Source of the DNA: a virus
Length of the DNA stretch: 37,814 bases
Direction: 5' to 3' (one strand)
Virus record (IMG/VR): IMGVR_UViG_3300048504_000257
Span: 1-37,814 of that record
Shown here piece after piece: positions 8,730-17,971 of the stretch. The translations under genes and the position numbers were made by a program. The notes beneath the pieces are model-generated. The model saw only the letters and a list, made by a program, of their open reading frames with translations, had not been told where the DNA came from and searched no databases. Each line of letters begins with the position of its first letter. Within the stretch, counting starts at the first letter, position 1.

Positions 8730-10505
8730 TTAAGCCGTTAATCTGCCGACAGCAGAATTGATGTCAAATTCTTGTAGGGCGTAGCGCCCACCTTGCACCT
8801 TGATCTCCAGCCCAACCCTGAATAATTTGCCGGAGCCAAGTGTGTTGATTTTGTAGCCGTTGTAGAAAGAATCACCTTGGTAGTACCAGCCAGCTAGATC
8901 AGCATCGCCGTCCTCAGTGAATTGATGAATGTTGTAGCGGGACTCCCCGGTGACTTCGATGTTGAACTCACGGTTCGCCATCATCTTGTCTGAGAAACCC
9001 CAGAGCGCATTGGCCGCACCGACAACCTTTTCTCCCATGCAGACAAAGAAGATCGACTTGGGCATTACCGTCTGCATTGACTGACCACCCAGAGCCATAG
9101 CCTGACTCTCGTAACGGAATATGAACGGATTGATCTCACCGTCCTCATCATGCTCCGTATAGCCATCGTACTTGAGCAGGCCGCGACCCGGCTTACCGGC
9201 CAAGTAAACAACATCACCGCCTTCCATCTTGCATTCGGTGGTGTCGTTCCAGAAGCAGTTAGTCCAGCGGGTGACCTTGAAGCCCCCTGTCTTGGATGGC
9301 ATGTTCAGGTGGAATACATAGGCCAGTCTTAGGCCACAGCAGAGCATAACTGCTATGGATTTAGACGGTATGTACTCCATCTTTATGCCTGACCAGCGGG
9401 GATCTAGCGCAATCTCTTGGGTGATTACCTCTTGGATCTCACGCCGGACGTTAAGGCTGGCTTCCTGTATGGGGTTGGACTTCTCTTGCACAACCCGGCC
9501 AATGGTCCTAACGCCAGACTCGTCCACAAACATAACGTCCGTGCCGATGTTGCATATTGCATCCCGGCGAACTAAACCGACATTTGATATTGCGTCCTGT
9601 AGCTTAATGCCGTTCTCGCCAGCAGGATCACCGGAGTCAAAGCCAGTGTAAATAAGAATACTGTTGCGACCAAAGACCAGCAGAAGGCCATTGTGAGCGT
9701 GGATGTTAACAATGCTGTCAGCCTCGACAGGCCAGTACTCTCGTACATCAATGATTCCCCCGGTGTTGAATGTCTCGCTCTCTGTGTCTGAAGCGTCATA
9801 CCACTGAGTCTCATCTAGCAGGCTAGAGTAGTGGATCTCATGGTAGTTGTTGTTAACACCAGTAACCCAGAGCCGACCATAGGCAGAGATAGCTATATCA
9901 CCATCAATGGCGGTGACCTTATTGCCGTCTATATCCTTCACATCAGCATCTACAGGGACAAACTCTTGGTCATTGTCTAGGCGACAGAAGGGCTTGCCCT
10001 TGGCGAATAGGAATGCGTTGTCCTTGAAGTCCACTATGTCTGCGGTCTGCAAGTCTTCTACATACCCAACCGGGAGGGTTATATCCCTCAGCTCACCATC
10101 AATCTCCATGGCACAGCCGTATGTAGCCTGATCCGTGATCTCTAGGGATCTGCCCCTGTCTACAGGTACGCTCTTTCTGTCACCTGTGGGGATCATGTTG
10201 AAGAACTGAACCTCTGTGGTTTGGCCTTCCCTGTACACAAAGATTGGCACCTCTCTGTTAGTGCCGTGTATAGGGTCTACAGAAAGGGCGTGAGTCTTTA
10301 ACCGGATCAGCTCAGGGTTCAGCTTATCGCTCATGGTCAGGTAATCAGAGAAGGCCATCCTAGTAGTCAGCCTGCCTATCTGATCAACCACACAGTTATC
10401 AGCAACCAGAGCAAACTCAGGGTCACTATTGATTGGCGACTGCTCAGTATTCAGCCCCTGATAGCCGGGACTTCTGATCGCCACTTGCTGTACAGGTTGC
10501 GCCAT
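8730..10505 (-). CDS. Tail tubular protein B-like (tail nozzle)
   Basis: A protein of about 591 residues following tail tubular protein A, as gp12 follows gp11 in T7-like phages. The start MAQPVQQVAIRSPGYQGLN, followed by a conserved CVVDQIGRLTTR segment, is typical of T7-type nozzle proteins, which form the distal tail. The body is rich in beta-prone segments. I choose the ATG at 10505, which shares a base with the stop of the upstream gene (TAATG); the frame stays open upstream to a TTG at 10520 that would add five residues. Confidence 0.8.
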   Translation of the reverse strand: MAQPVQQVAIRSPGYQGLNTEQSPINSDPEFALVADNCVVDQIGRLTTRMAFSDYLTMSDKLNPELIRLKTHALSVDPIHGTNREVPIFVYREGQTTEVQFFNMIPTGDRKSVPVDRGRSLEITDQATYGCAMEIDGELRDITLPVGYVEDLQTADIVDFKDNAFLFAKGKPFCRLDNDQEFVPVDADVKDIDGNKVTAIDGDIAISAYGRLWVTGVNNNYHEIHYSSLLDETQWYDASDTESETFNTGGIIDVREYWPVEADSIVNIHAHNGLLLVFGRNSILIYTGFDSGDPAGENGIKLQDAISNVGLVRRDAICNIGTDVMFVDESGVRTIGRVVQEKSNPIQEASLNVRREIQEVITQEIALDPRWSGIKMEYIPSKSIAVMLCCGLRLAYVFHLNMPSKTGGFKVTRWTNCFWNDTTECKMEGGDVVYLAGKPGRGLLKYDGYTEHDEDGEINPFIFRYESQAMALGGQSMQTVMPKSIFFVCMGEKVVGAANALWGFSDKMMANREFNIEVTGESRYNIHQFTEDGDADLAGWYYQGDSFYNGYKINTLGSGKLFRVGLEIKVQGGRYALQEFDINSAVGRLTA

Positions 10506-11140
10506 TACACTACCGCCCAAGTAATTTCAGTGGGTGAGAGCCTTGCGTCTAAGGCTATTGCGTCAGATATGTACTGCTGAGCCATGTTAAACAGCTCCTG
10601 TGCCGTCTGGCCCCCTACCTCTCCACGCTCTCTAGCCGCTAAAGCCAGTGCGTAGTATATAACTGGCTGGTCTGGGAGTCTTAGCTCATCTGTGTCTTGA
10701 GCCAGATCAGGAAGATTCCTATGACCCAGCACTGAAATGCCATATACCCCATCAGGTATGGGGTCAAAGCGGAGCATAATATTTCCAGCGTCATCGGTTC
10801 CTTCCCAAGCCCAGCGCCACGGTGATCCCTGCCTGCTCCCTATAACAGCCCTGAGATCCCATTGCTCCATGTGTCTGATAGCATCATCCCTGCTGACCTC
10901 AGTAATACGCGCCCCATTCCTTGTCTCATCAAGGATATAACCAGCTCTGCCCTCTACCGTGCCAAACTGCCATACGTTCCGTGTGGCATTCCAGCTATGA
11001 GCGGACTCTACATGGCGCTTAGCATCGTTTACGAAGTGCTTTACTACGTTGACCACAGGGTCATCCATCGTCCTCACAGTGACCGTCTGAGGCTCTCTGA
11101 GGCGGTCTAGCACCCCGTTTACTAGCTGTAAGTAATTCAT
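10505..11140 (-). CDS. Tail tubular protein A-like (gatekeeper/adaptor)
   Basis: The 211-residue product begins MNYLQLVNGVLDRLREP and continues FVNDAKRHVESAHSWNA, the signature of T7 gp11-type tail tubular A proteins (about 200 residues), which connect portal and nozzle. Its start overlaps the 1022-residue gene upstream and its stop overlaps the tail tubular B start, so the three are translated as a unit. Unlike in T7, seven or more genes separate it from the capsid gene. Confidence 0.85.
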   Translation of the reverse strand: MNYLQLVNGVLDRLREPQTVTVRTMDDPVVNVVKHFVNDAKRHVESAHSWNATRNVWQFGTVEGRAGYILDETRNGARITEVSRDDAIRHMEQWDLRAVIGSRQGSPWRWAWEGTDDAGNIMLRFDPIPDGVYGISVLGHRNLPDLAQDTDELRLPDQPVIYYALALAARERGEVGGQTAQELFNMAQQYISDAIALDARLSPTEITWAVV

Positions 11141-14100
11141 CGCTTATTCATCTCCGTCCTAATGCCGTCTAGGAATCCCCTGACAGGTCGATTTGTGGGT
11201 TTCTTGCCCTTATATCCGGGGCCGGGATCTACAGGAAAGAGGCCACCAAAGGTAGGGTTGTAACCGCCGCCACCACTGCCAAGAAGGAAGCCACCAGCAC
11301 TATTGCCACCACCGTTGCCATCTCCAATGCCATCTCCATCCCCATCTCCATCTCCATCACCGGTACCGTCACCATCTCCAGTACCGTCACCACCGCCAGT
11401 GTCTCCAGCAACACAGTTGCCAGTAGCGTCAATGGTTCCAGCCTGTCCGTTCTGAAGGGTGCAAGACCCGCCTACGCCCACAGCTATACAAGTGCCTGTC
11501 TCATCAACGACCCCTGACTCGCCATTCCTAAGCACACAGGCATCTCCGGGCTGGACGCCGCCATTATCTACGTCATCGCCACCGTCATCATCACCGTCAC
11601 TGTCATCGTCAGTATCGCCGTCATCGCTACTGCCGTCATCGTCATCGCCACCTCCGGTATCATCACTGCCACCGCAGAACCTATCCCAAGCCTGAGTCTC
11701 AAATGTGTACTCACCATTAGGACCGAGAGGGCGCTCCATGTCGCAATAGCCTTCATCTCCGGGCTGAAGCGTGGTGTCAGTGCCATCATCGCCACCACCA
11801 TCATCACCGCCACCGTCATCACCGCCGCCGCAGTATCTATCCCACGCTTGAGTTTCAAAGGTGTACTCACCGTTTGGCCCTGTCGGACGTTCCATGTCGC
11901 AGTAGCCTTCATCCCCCGGCTGTAGGGTGGTATCACCGCCGTTATCGTCGCCACCGTTACTGTCGCCACCACCTACGTCCTCAAACGCTACGCACACCCC
12001 ATCGGGGTACTCAAACCCAGAGGGGCAGGAGAATGAAGGCATCTGTGTAGTGCGGTCAGGAGCAGTACATACGCCGTCCTTTATAGTCCCCGTAGAACCA
12101 TCAGACAGAGTGCATTCATCGCCCTCGCTAGGCGTAGTACCAGTGTCCGTGGTGTCATCGCTATCATCGCTATCATCATCGCTGTCATCATCATCATCGC
12201 TGTCCGAATCATCGTCATCATCGTCGCCTGCGGCTGAGGCATCAATAGATGGCGTGATGTCACAGACAACAGCGCCAGAGGTGGGGCTTTCAACGTATAC
12301 CCCATCGTATGAGCCTATAGCACAAGGATCACCAACGGCGGTGTCATTGAGATTGTCCTCAATCTCATTGCGGCTTTCTAGGATGTCTTGATATATCTGT
12401 GAAGGTGAGTCACCCAGATCCAGCAGGCGCTCAGCAAATGCCCTCTCCTCATCTGTCAGGTCAGGGATCTCATCCATCCAAGCCTCAAACTCTTTGGCTG
12501 TGCCATCATAGTAATCCAGCTCATCCTCATACCGCTTGATCTCTTGGCCTGTGTCCTTGTTCCGCCAGACAAAGTAACGGCGGGGATTGGTGGGGTCAGA
12601 GCGATCCATGAACGTCCCGCCGTTCTCCCAGACACCGTTCTCATCAAGTAGTTTTACATCCCCGTTATAGATGACCAGCTCAGGGGCGCTCTCATACATG
12701 GTGTCGATAACGTCTTCACTGTAGATCCCGCTGTAGTCATCCCGCGCCTGAATGGTCTTCAAGTCTTCAAGGGTGTAACCCTTAGAGAGCCACTCATCCA
12801 GCATTGCCTGACTGTACTCAGAACCAGTTAGACCGCTATTCAGAGCGTTTTCCTTAGCTTCGTTCCATGCTTCCATAGCGGCGTCAGACTGACTAATAGC
12901 TGTAGAAGACAGGCCACCACTACCACCGCCCGGATTGTCGTAGGCGTTAAAGACGATCCAGTTAGCGCCAGCATTTGTATTAGGCTTGAGATCCTCACGC
13001 AAGTCACCATCACGAATGACAGTGCCGCTCTGTTCGTGAATGATGTTTCCGTACTGGTTCAGTATGTAGCCGGGAGGAAGGAAGTCCGCGTTGGTAATAA
13101 CGTACTGACCGGGGTTTTCCTGATCTCCTAACGCCGTGTACCCGCCCTGATCTTGGTTAACGGCTTCGTTAATTAAATTGATAATCAGGTTGGGGTTGGC
13201 GTTAATGGCATCTTCGTATGCCTGTGCCGCTGGACCTGACCACGTTCCGCTACTTACGGCTGAGCTAATACCTGCCGCCGTAGCCAGCCCGTTACTGGTA
13301 AGTACGGCCTCAAACACTCTCTCTAGCGCCGTGACAGTAGTTGAGTTAAGCAGGCCAAGATAGGTGGCCCCCTGACTGCCCAATCCAAGGGCCGCAGACC
13401 CGCTACCCAATGCCCTAATACCCTGACCAACAATGTCCCTAAATGCGTTCATGCCACTGTTAAGAGCGCCAGCAAGAGAGTTAGTGGCGGCGTATTGGCT
13501 GACAACACCACCAATCCCTGCTGTCAGGGCAGAGATCACTGCTGATTTAAGTACTGATTTAGCAAACGCGCTAAAGTCAAAGCCGTCATCAACCTTGGTG
13601 ACTTTCTGATAGGCCGATCCGGTCCACTGGAACCTGTCCCCATCATTGTTGTAGATGGTGGGCTGTATGCCGTATAGCTGTAGCGTCTTCTCATGGCGCT
13701 TCAACCATTGCGTGTATGCGTATTTGCGAGCCTGCCCTTGGTCTGCGGCTATCTGCCTGCGTAACTCCTCCCTCTCTCCGGGCGCCCACGCAATGTCCTC
13801 ATACTGCTGGGCAAGCCACTTCCTGCTCCCCGGCTGATAGGTCATCTCTGCATTCCACCAGTCAGCATCTTCCAGCATCGGGCGGGTTTCTACTAAGTAG
13901 CTCTTCCAAGCCTCAATGGTGCCAAACTGATCTTGTATCTGCCCTGAATCCCGCCACATCTGCTGTAGCTCAGAGGCCGTGACCTCTTCCGGGGGCTTCT
14001 GATTGCTGGTTATGCCAGACGCAAATGGATTCCTAGCCCCGCCCTTAGTGTTAAACGGCAGAACCAGAAACGTATCAGGCTCCTCTGTATTGCTTGGCTC

Positions 14101-14205
14101 GTAGTCAGGCAGGCCACCGGGGAAATTAAAGTACGAGCTAGCGTCCGCTGTTAGCGGATTAGCAAAGTCCTCGGCTAAGAGGGGATTACCAAAGGGATCA
14201 TTCAT
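11137..14205 (-). CDS. 1022-residue virion-associated protein with acidic tract and cysteine repeats
   Basis: No family recognised. Residues 1-660 look folded, with a hydrophobic Ala/Gly/Leu-rich section at about 213-345 that could touch membrane. Residues 661-690 are nearly all Asp and Ser. Residues 695-935 hold cysteine repeats: an unit GD/GG-x-C-x-L-x-x-G with a second Cys 14-17 residues on (695-713, 887-906, 912-931), and a second unit QPGDEGYCDMERP...AWDR-aromatic-CGG present twice, nearly identical (762-794 and 813-846). Asp/Gly linkers such as repeated GDGD (936-966) join them, reminiscent of calcium-dependent extracellular repeats. The C-terminal 50 residues are Gly/Pro-rich and basic. 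The start overlaps the DUF4214 gene upstream. The position before the tail genes suggests a structural or host-contact role. Confidence 0.7.
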   Translation of the reverse strand: MNDPFGNPLLAEDFANPLTADASSYFNFPGGLPDYEPSNTEEPDTFLVLPFNTKGGARNPFASGITSNQKPPEEVTASELQQMWRDSGQIQDQFGTIEAWKSYLVETRPMLEDADWWNAEMTYQPGSRKWLAQQYEDIAWAPGEREELRRQIAADQGQARKYAYTQWLKRHEKTLQLYGIQPTIYNNDGDRFQWTGSAYQKVTKVDDGFDFSAFAKSVLKSAVISALTAGIGGVVSQYAATNSLAGALNSGMNAFRDIVGQGIRALGSGSAALGLGSQGATYLGLLNSTTVTALERVFEAVLTSNGLATAAGISSAVSSGTWSGPAAQAYEDAINANPNLIINLINEAVNQDQGGYTALGDQENPGQYVITNADFLPPGYILNQYGNIIHEQSGTVIRDGDLREDLKPNTNAGANWIVFNAYDNPGGGSGGLSSTAISQSDAAMEAWNEAKENALNSGLTGSEYSQAMLDEWLSKGYTLEDLKTIQARDDYSGIYSEDVIDTMYESAPELVIYNGDVKLLDENGVWENGGTFMDRSDPTNPRRYFVWRNKDTGQEIKRYEDELDYYDGTAKEFEAWMDEIPDLTDEERAFAERLLDLGDSPSQIYQDILESRNEIEDNLNDTAVGDPCAIGSYDGVYVESPTSGAVVCDITPSIDASAAGDDDDDDSDSDDDDDSDDDSDDSDDTTDTGTTPSEGDECTLSDGSTGTIKDGVCTAPDRTTQMPSFSCPSGFEYPDGVCVAFEDVGGGDSNGGDDNGGDTTLQPGDEGYCDMERPTGPNGEYTFETQAWDRYCGGGDDGGGDDGGGDDGTDTTLQPGDEGYCDMERPLGPNGEYTFETQAWDRFCGGSDDTGGGDDDDGSSDDGDTDDDSDGDDDGGDDVDNGGVQPGDACVLRNGESGVVDETGTCIAVGVGGSCTLQNGQAGTIDATGNCVAGDTGGGDGTGDGDGTGDGDGDGDGDGIGDGNGGGNSAGGFLLGSGGGGYNPTFGGLFPVDPGPGYKGKKPTNRPVRGFLDGIRTEMNKR
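11319..11382. repeat. Hexanucleotide microsatellite (Gly-Asp codons)
   Basis: A run of imperfect ATCTCC/ATCACC/GTCACC units on the plus strand encodes the Gly-Asp linker of the 1022-residue protein on the minus strand. Similar Asp/Ser codon repeats lie at 11570-11660 and 12140-12230. Such tracts can change length by slippage. Confidence 0.7.
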
Positions 14206-15410
14206 CTGCCACCTAGCCCCATGCCTCTAACAAGAGCCAGATAGTCAGGGTTAAACAGGCCATTGGCTGTTAGGCCCGGTGCGCCCTGCTGTGCCACCTG
14301 TATCTCTTGTTTAGTGTTTTGTGTCCTGCCATTTTCCGCCGCCTGTACAGCAAGCTGATCTAGCACGTTCTGCCTAGCGTTGCTGTAGTAGGGGCTTTGT
14401 ATATCCCCGCCATCCCTGCCCAATATGTCCTGTGCAGTAAACATCCCGTTAAAGAACATGGACTCATCGGGTGTGTACAGTGTCTCAGGCTCAGGCTCAG
14501 GGTCAGGGTTGCTGTTACCGTTAGGGTCAGTCCACCCAGAAGGTGGCCCTGTAGGTGAGTCGGCTGTGTTGCTTACATATCCAGCATTGGCTGGCGGACC
14601 CTCTCCCATATAGAAGGGGAACCACTGCCAGCCGCCTCCTGCATTGGCCCAATACCAGCCGATAGGGGAGTCATTACCAGTGTCAGTGCCATCAGTATCA
14701 GTATCAGTATCAGTATCAGTGTCACCACTTCCGTCAGTATTGCCTAGTGCCTCTGGAGAGTTCTCAATGTTCCACCTGAGATCGGCAAGGCTCATGGTGG
14801 TGGCACGGGCCAGCCAGTAGTTAAGGCCGTCCGCTCTAGGATCTCTGCCTAGAATCTCGTTGTAGAGCGCGTAGACATCAGCCTCAGTAAAGTTAGCGCC
14901 ACCAGCGGGGTCTTCGTTACCCGTAGTGTTTTGGGTCTGCCCCAGCGCCTCTGGACTGTTCTCAATGTTGTAGCGCAACTCGTCCATGGTCATGGTGCCA
15001 GAGCGTTCCATCCAGTAACTCAGTCCCTCAGCTCCGGGCTGTCTGCCAAGGATCTCTTGGTACAGGTTTCTGACATCCTGCTCAGCAAAGTAGTTGTTAT
15101 CTACTGTGTTAGTGCCAGCGGCATTAGCTTCAGGGGCAACAGAGCCGCCGCCAAAGTAGCTACTACCAAGACCCCTGTTAACCCATGTGGTGTACTCTGT
15201 AAGGGAGTTATCCTTCTGCAATGGGTGGAAGAACGTCCAGCCATACATGCCAAGGTTGGTCCAGTACTCAGGATTGGCCTCCCGGCCCTCAGCCTTTATA
15301 TCTCTCAGGATCTGATCTACCTCAAGAGAATAGGGGGTAGGTACAAACTCACCTGACTCCACCGCTTCACGGTAGGGTCTAAATGACATTGGCCCTTCTG
15401 TGGTTGACAT
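14202..15410 (-). CDS. Virion-associated protein with two DUF4214 domains
   Basis: A 402-residue protein with two tandem copies of the DUF4214 pattern: residues about 107-157 (VRNLYQEILGR ... LRYNIENSPEALG) and 174-223 (VYALYNEILGR ... LRWNIENSPEALG). DUF4214 occurs in secreted, surface-layer and calcium-repeat proteins; its biochemical role is not established. A Thr-Asp repeat (229-242) and a Pro-Glu stretch (311-319) form linkers; the last 80 residues are helical. An AGGAG site lies eight bases before the ATG, and the gene overlaps the next by four bases. Probably a tail or host-contact part. Confidence 0.75.
   Translation of the reverse strand: MSTTEGPMSFRPYREAVESGEFVPTPYSLEVDQILRDIKAEGREANPEYWTNLGMYGWTFFHPLQKDNSLTEYTTWVNRGLGSSYFGGGSVAPEANAAGTNTVDNNYFAEQDVRNLYQEILGRQPGAEGLSYWMERSGTMTMDELRYNIENSPEALGQTQNTTGNEDPAGGANFTEADVYALYNEILGRDPRADGLNYWLARATTMSLADLRWNIENSPEALGNTDGSGDTDTDTDTDTDGTDTGNDSPIGWYWANAGGGWQWFPFYMGEGPPANAGYVSNTADSPTGPPSGWTDPNGNSNPDPEPEPETLYTPDESMFFNGMFTAQDILGRDGGDIQSPYYSNARQNVLDQLAVQAAENGRTQNTKQEIQVAQQGAPGLTANGLFNPDYLALVRGMGLGGR
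14689..14722. repeat. Short tandem repeat CAGTAT (Thr-Asp codons)
   Basis: Four to five near-perfect copies of a six-base unit (CAGTAT/CAGTGT) encode the (Thr-Asp)n linker of the DUF4214 protein on the minus strand. This is a likely slippage site. Confidence 0.8.
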
Positions 15411-15420
15411 TGCTTAACTC

Positions 15421-16305
15421 CTATACACAGTCTGGATGGATGGGAGAGAACATTGGCACAGTGCAGTCAATCGTGACTGTATCCCCTGTACCCGTTGTGC
15501 TGGCCGCAATCACCTCACCGTCTAAAGTCAGCGAGTACGGCGATCCAAGCCCCTGCAAATATTCAATGATCCCACCCAGCGTTGTCTCTGATCCGTCATA
15601 AGTGACGGTAGAATCGTACATTGGGTTGTAGTGATACGCACCGTTAACTAAGAATCCGTCTTCTGACGCGTCATAGCTGGTATCTTGACTGTACGTTGTA
15701 GTGGTCGAAGTTGTCGTAGTCGTGTCTTCAGACGTTGAGTTGTCAACATAAGCCTGATCTTGAAGATCATAATACGAACCGCCCACCGACATTCCTGAAT
15801 TTTCAACGCCAGCAACACCGAGGCCCGCCACTGCTTCCACAATGCGGGCATTAGTTGCTTGATCCCCCAGCATGATTTCTCTATTAGCGTCTTGGGCATT
15901 CTTGGTCACCGATGCGTTGATAGCGGCTACACCTAATCCGCTGACTAATGTTCCCACTGTGGGGGCTAATGCTTTGGTCCACTCCAGCGCATCATTAGAC
16001 TGCTGTTGCAGGCCCATAATGGGAGCGTTCCCAGAAGCCGCTGTATCGCCCTTCACGCCAATAACCGCTAATGCCACTGCCACACTAGGGGCGTGTTCGG
16101 GGTTCGCCTTAGCTACCTCTGCTAAAGCCTCAACAAGTGCTACCTGCTGGGCAGAAGCGGCCTGCCTTTCCTGAAGCTGAGCTTCTCTCTGAACAGCAAC
16201 CATGCGGATCTGGTCCGAAGCATGCTGAGCTTGTCGCTCGTTCCCTTTTGAGGTGGCACAGCCAGCTAAAATCAAGGCTGAGGCAGTCATAGCTATTAAT
16301 CTCAT
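15421..16305 (-). CDS. Phage lipoprotein
   Basis: The product (about 294 residues) starts with a classic lipoprotein signal: Met-Arg, hydrophobic core, then lipobox LAGC with Cys16 as the lipidated residue. Ala follows the Cys, which in Gram-negative cells favours the outer membrane. The mature part has an Ala/Gln-rich helical half and a Thr/Ser/Asp-rich half (a run of threonines near residue 195). I choose the ATG at 16305 because GGAGA sits at proper spacing; a GTG two codons upstream (16311) overlaps the previous stop. A lipoprotein in the late structural operon could act in superinfection exclusion, lysis or receptor shielding; the sequence does not decide. Confidence 0.75.
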   Translation of the reverse strand: MRLIAMTASALILAGCATSKGNERQAQHASDQIRMVAVQREAQLQERQAASAQQVALVEALAEVAKANPEHAPSVAVALAVIGVKGDTAASGNAPIMGLQQQSNDALEWTKALAPTVGTLVSGLGVAAINASVTKNAQDANREIMLGDQATNARIVEAVAGLGVAGVENSGMSVGGSYYDLQDQAYVDNSTSEDTTTTTSTTTTYSQDTSYDASEDGFLVNGAYHYNPMYDSTVTYDGSETTLGGIIEYLQGLGSPYSLTLDGEVIAASTTGTGDTVTIDCTVPMFSPIHPDCV

Positions 16306-16307
16306 AC

Positions 16308-16913
16308 TCACTCTCCGGTGTAATCAGGTGGCACAGGCCAGTCTATTTCTTTAGGAAAGTCGGGCTGAGCAGGAAGGTCGCGGAGTGCTTGTCGATATAC
16401 AAGCCACGCGTCCCTATCCACAGTCTCAACATCAGCGCAGAAGATATGATCGCTTGTTAATAGGAGCCAGTTTCTTTTGTCTCTCTCACCCGCCGCGTAG
16501 TTAGACAGGCGCTGTGCTTGCTCCTCTTCCGTCAGGTCGTAAACAACCCACGGGATGGTTTCTTGTGCAGGATCTGTAATATCGCCGGGGATCAAGTCTT
16601 GAGTCCACGGATCAATCACAGGCTCTTCCTCATACTGAGGATTAGGCTCAAAAGGGAGGTACAGCTCTGGCTCAACACTCAATGTCCCCTCTTCAGGGAT
16701 AGTAAGTTGGGCAGGATGATCCGGTATTCTTTCCCAAGACCCAGCAATACGGCTGGCTATTGCCGATATCTGCTCAATCAGCTTCTCTTTATGAAAGTCT
16801 GGGAACTCAAACTGCTTTACCCACTTCTCATCCGGTCGGTCAGGGTGAGTGAACTCCACAGCAATCCACTCCTGCTGGGGGAGATACTCCAATACTTTGT
16901 ATTTAACTTTCAT
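16308..16913 (-). CDS. Tail-fibre assembly chaperone-like protein
   Basis: A 201-residue acidic protein. Its C-terminal 60 residues carry the pattern common to phage tail-fibre assembly and chaperone proteins: R-x-x-LL-x-x-SD (RDKRNWLLLTSD), then W-x-x-YRQALRDLP, then FPKEIDWP. Such proteins bind the distal fibre during assembly. It lies directly behind the glycine-rich adhesin, the usual place. The ribosome site TAGGA precedes the ATG. The N-terminal half (residues 1-130) is not recognised. Confidence 0.7.
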   Translation of the reverse strand: MKVKYKVLEYLPQQEWIAVEFTHPDRPDEKWVKQFEFPDFHKEKLIEQISAIASRIAGSWERIPDHPAQLTIPEEGTLSVEPELYLPFEPNPQYEEEPVIDPWTQDLIPGDITDPAQETIPWVVYDLTEEEQAQRLSNYAAGERDKRNWLLLTSDHIFCADVETVDRDAWLVYRQALRDLPAQPDFPKEIDWPVPPDYTGE

Positions 16914-16921
16914 CCTGATTC

Positions 16922-17971
16922 CTAGATTGCGTGAGAGAATTTAATGATGCCGTGACCGCCAGCTTTGCCGCCCTCTGGACCGCTACCGCCACTAACAGAG
17001 CCGCCACCGCCACCACCACCGCCCTGCTTAGAGCCAGCAGTAGCATTGCCTTGTCCGCCAACAGTCTTGCCGCCCTGACCACCACCGCCGTTACCGCCAG
17101 CGCCACCTGACCCAGATCCGACAGAAGCCCCGCCGCCACCAGCACCATAGACGCCAAAGGGGGAGTAGTTCTTGCCGCCACCACCAGCACCACCGAATCG
17201 CTGGGAGTCAGAGCCACCTGTTCTACCGCCACCGCCAGCACTGTTCATACCGCCACCGCCTGCGGCACCTCCTGAGTTTCCGTTACCGCCATTGTTGCCT
17301 TCCCAGCCAGTTCCGCCCGTGCCGATATTGGACGTTCCATATCGCCCGCCACCACCGCCGCCGTTACCACCCGCTTTTCCAACGTAGTTAGCGCCCTGAC
17401 CGTGAGATCCACCGCCACCACCGCCGTTTACTGACACTGCGGCAATGCCGCTAGCGTTAATTGTGGTGTTGCCGCCATTGTTGCCCTGCGTCTTAGCCCC
17501 GCCTCCATTACCAGCCTTGCCGGGTTGACCGCAGTACGACTGTCCAGCCGCCGCATTACATCCCTTTGTGAAGACTCCGCCGCCACCTCCACCACCGCCA
17601 GAGATGGAGCCGTTGCTTTGATACTGGTGCGCTGGACCACCACCACCGCCTCCGCCACCAGCACCCACAAACATCGTTTGAATAACGTTGCTATAAGACC
17701 CAACAGCGGGCGAAGTGATATTCATACAACCCTGCGCGTTGGTGTTGGTAAGCGTCACTATCTTGTTGCCGCCGCTGGTTGTGAATGCCCCACCCGTTAC
17801 AGTTGAGACAATGGGGGAAGCGGCAGACTTACCAAGGAAGTCAGTTAGCTTCAGGTTCCCACTCGTAGGAACGCCCGGAGCCGCACCAAGGTAGGCCCGC
17901 AGATTGTTGCCCTTATTAAACTCAGCCTTAACTTGAGACTGCCTAATAGGGACGCTTGATGGCAGTGCCAT
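16922..17971 (-). CDS. Glycine-rich adhesin / fibre tip protein (copy 1)
   Basis: A 349-residue protein. The N-terminus (about 1-50) looks like a fibre attachment segment (LPSSVPIRQSQVKAEFN ... LTDFLGK). From about residue 100 to 340 it is dominated by glycine runs separated by short variable loops, then ends in a hydrophobic strand (GIIKFSHAI). This is the polyglycine-sandwich style seen in receptor-binding phage adhesins (glycine-rich domain families, T2 gp38-like tips). The ATG overlaps the stop of the collagen/S74 fibre gene, so it is probably the tip of that fibre. A paralogue with the same neighbour type is at 22249-23256. Confidence 0.75.
   Translation of the reverse strand: MALPSSVPIRQSQVKAEFNKGNNLRAYLGAAPGVPTSGNLKLTDFLGKSAASPIVSTVTGGAFTTSGGNKIVTLTNTNAQGCMNITSPAVGSYSNVIQTMFVGAGGGGGGGGPAHQYQSNGSISGGGGGGGGVFTKGCNAAAGQSYCGQPGKAGNGGGAKTQGNNGGNTTINASGIAAVSVNGGGGGGSHGQGANYVGKAGGNGGGGGGRYGTSNIGTGGTGWEGNNGGNGNSGGAAGGGGMNSAGGGGRTGGSDSQRFGGAGGGGKNYSPFGVYGAGGGGASVGSGSGGAGGNGGGGQGGKTVGGQGNATAGSKQGGGGGGGGSVSGGSGPEGGKAGGHGIIKFSHAI

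Noticed and set aside
2336-9651. Many plus-strand frames of 60-157 codons opposite the ejection and tail genes
   Set aside because: Shadows of real minus-strand genes; no plus-strand ribosome sites or coupling.
10505-10520. Longer start (TTG at 10520) for the tail tubular B protein
   Set aside because: The ATG at 10505 overlaps the previous stop in TAATG fashion and gives the usual N-terminus.
16930-17660. Dense repeats as a CRISPR-like array
   Set aside because: They are glycine codons (GGN) in coding sequence without equal repeats or unique spacers.
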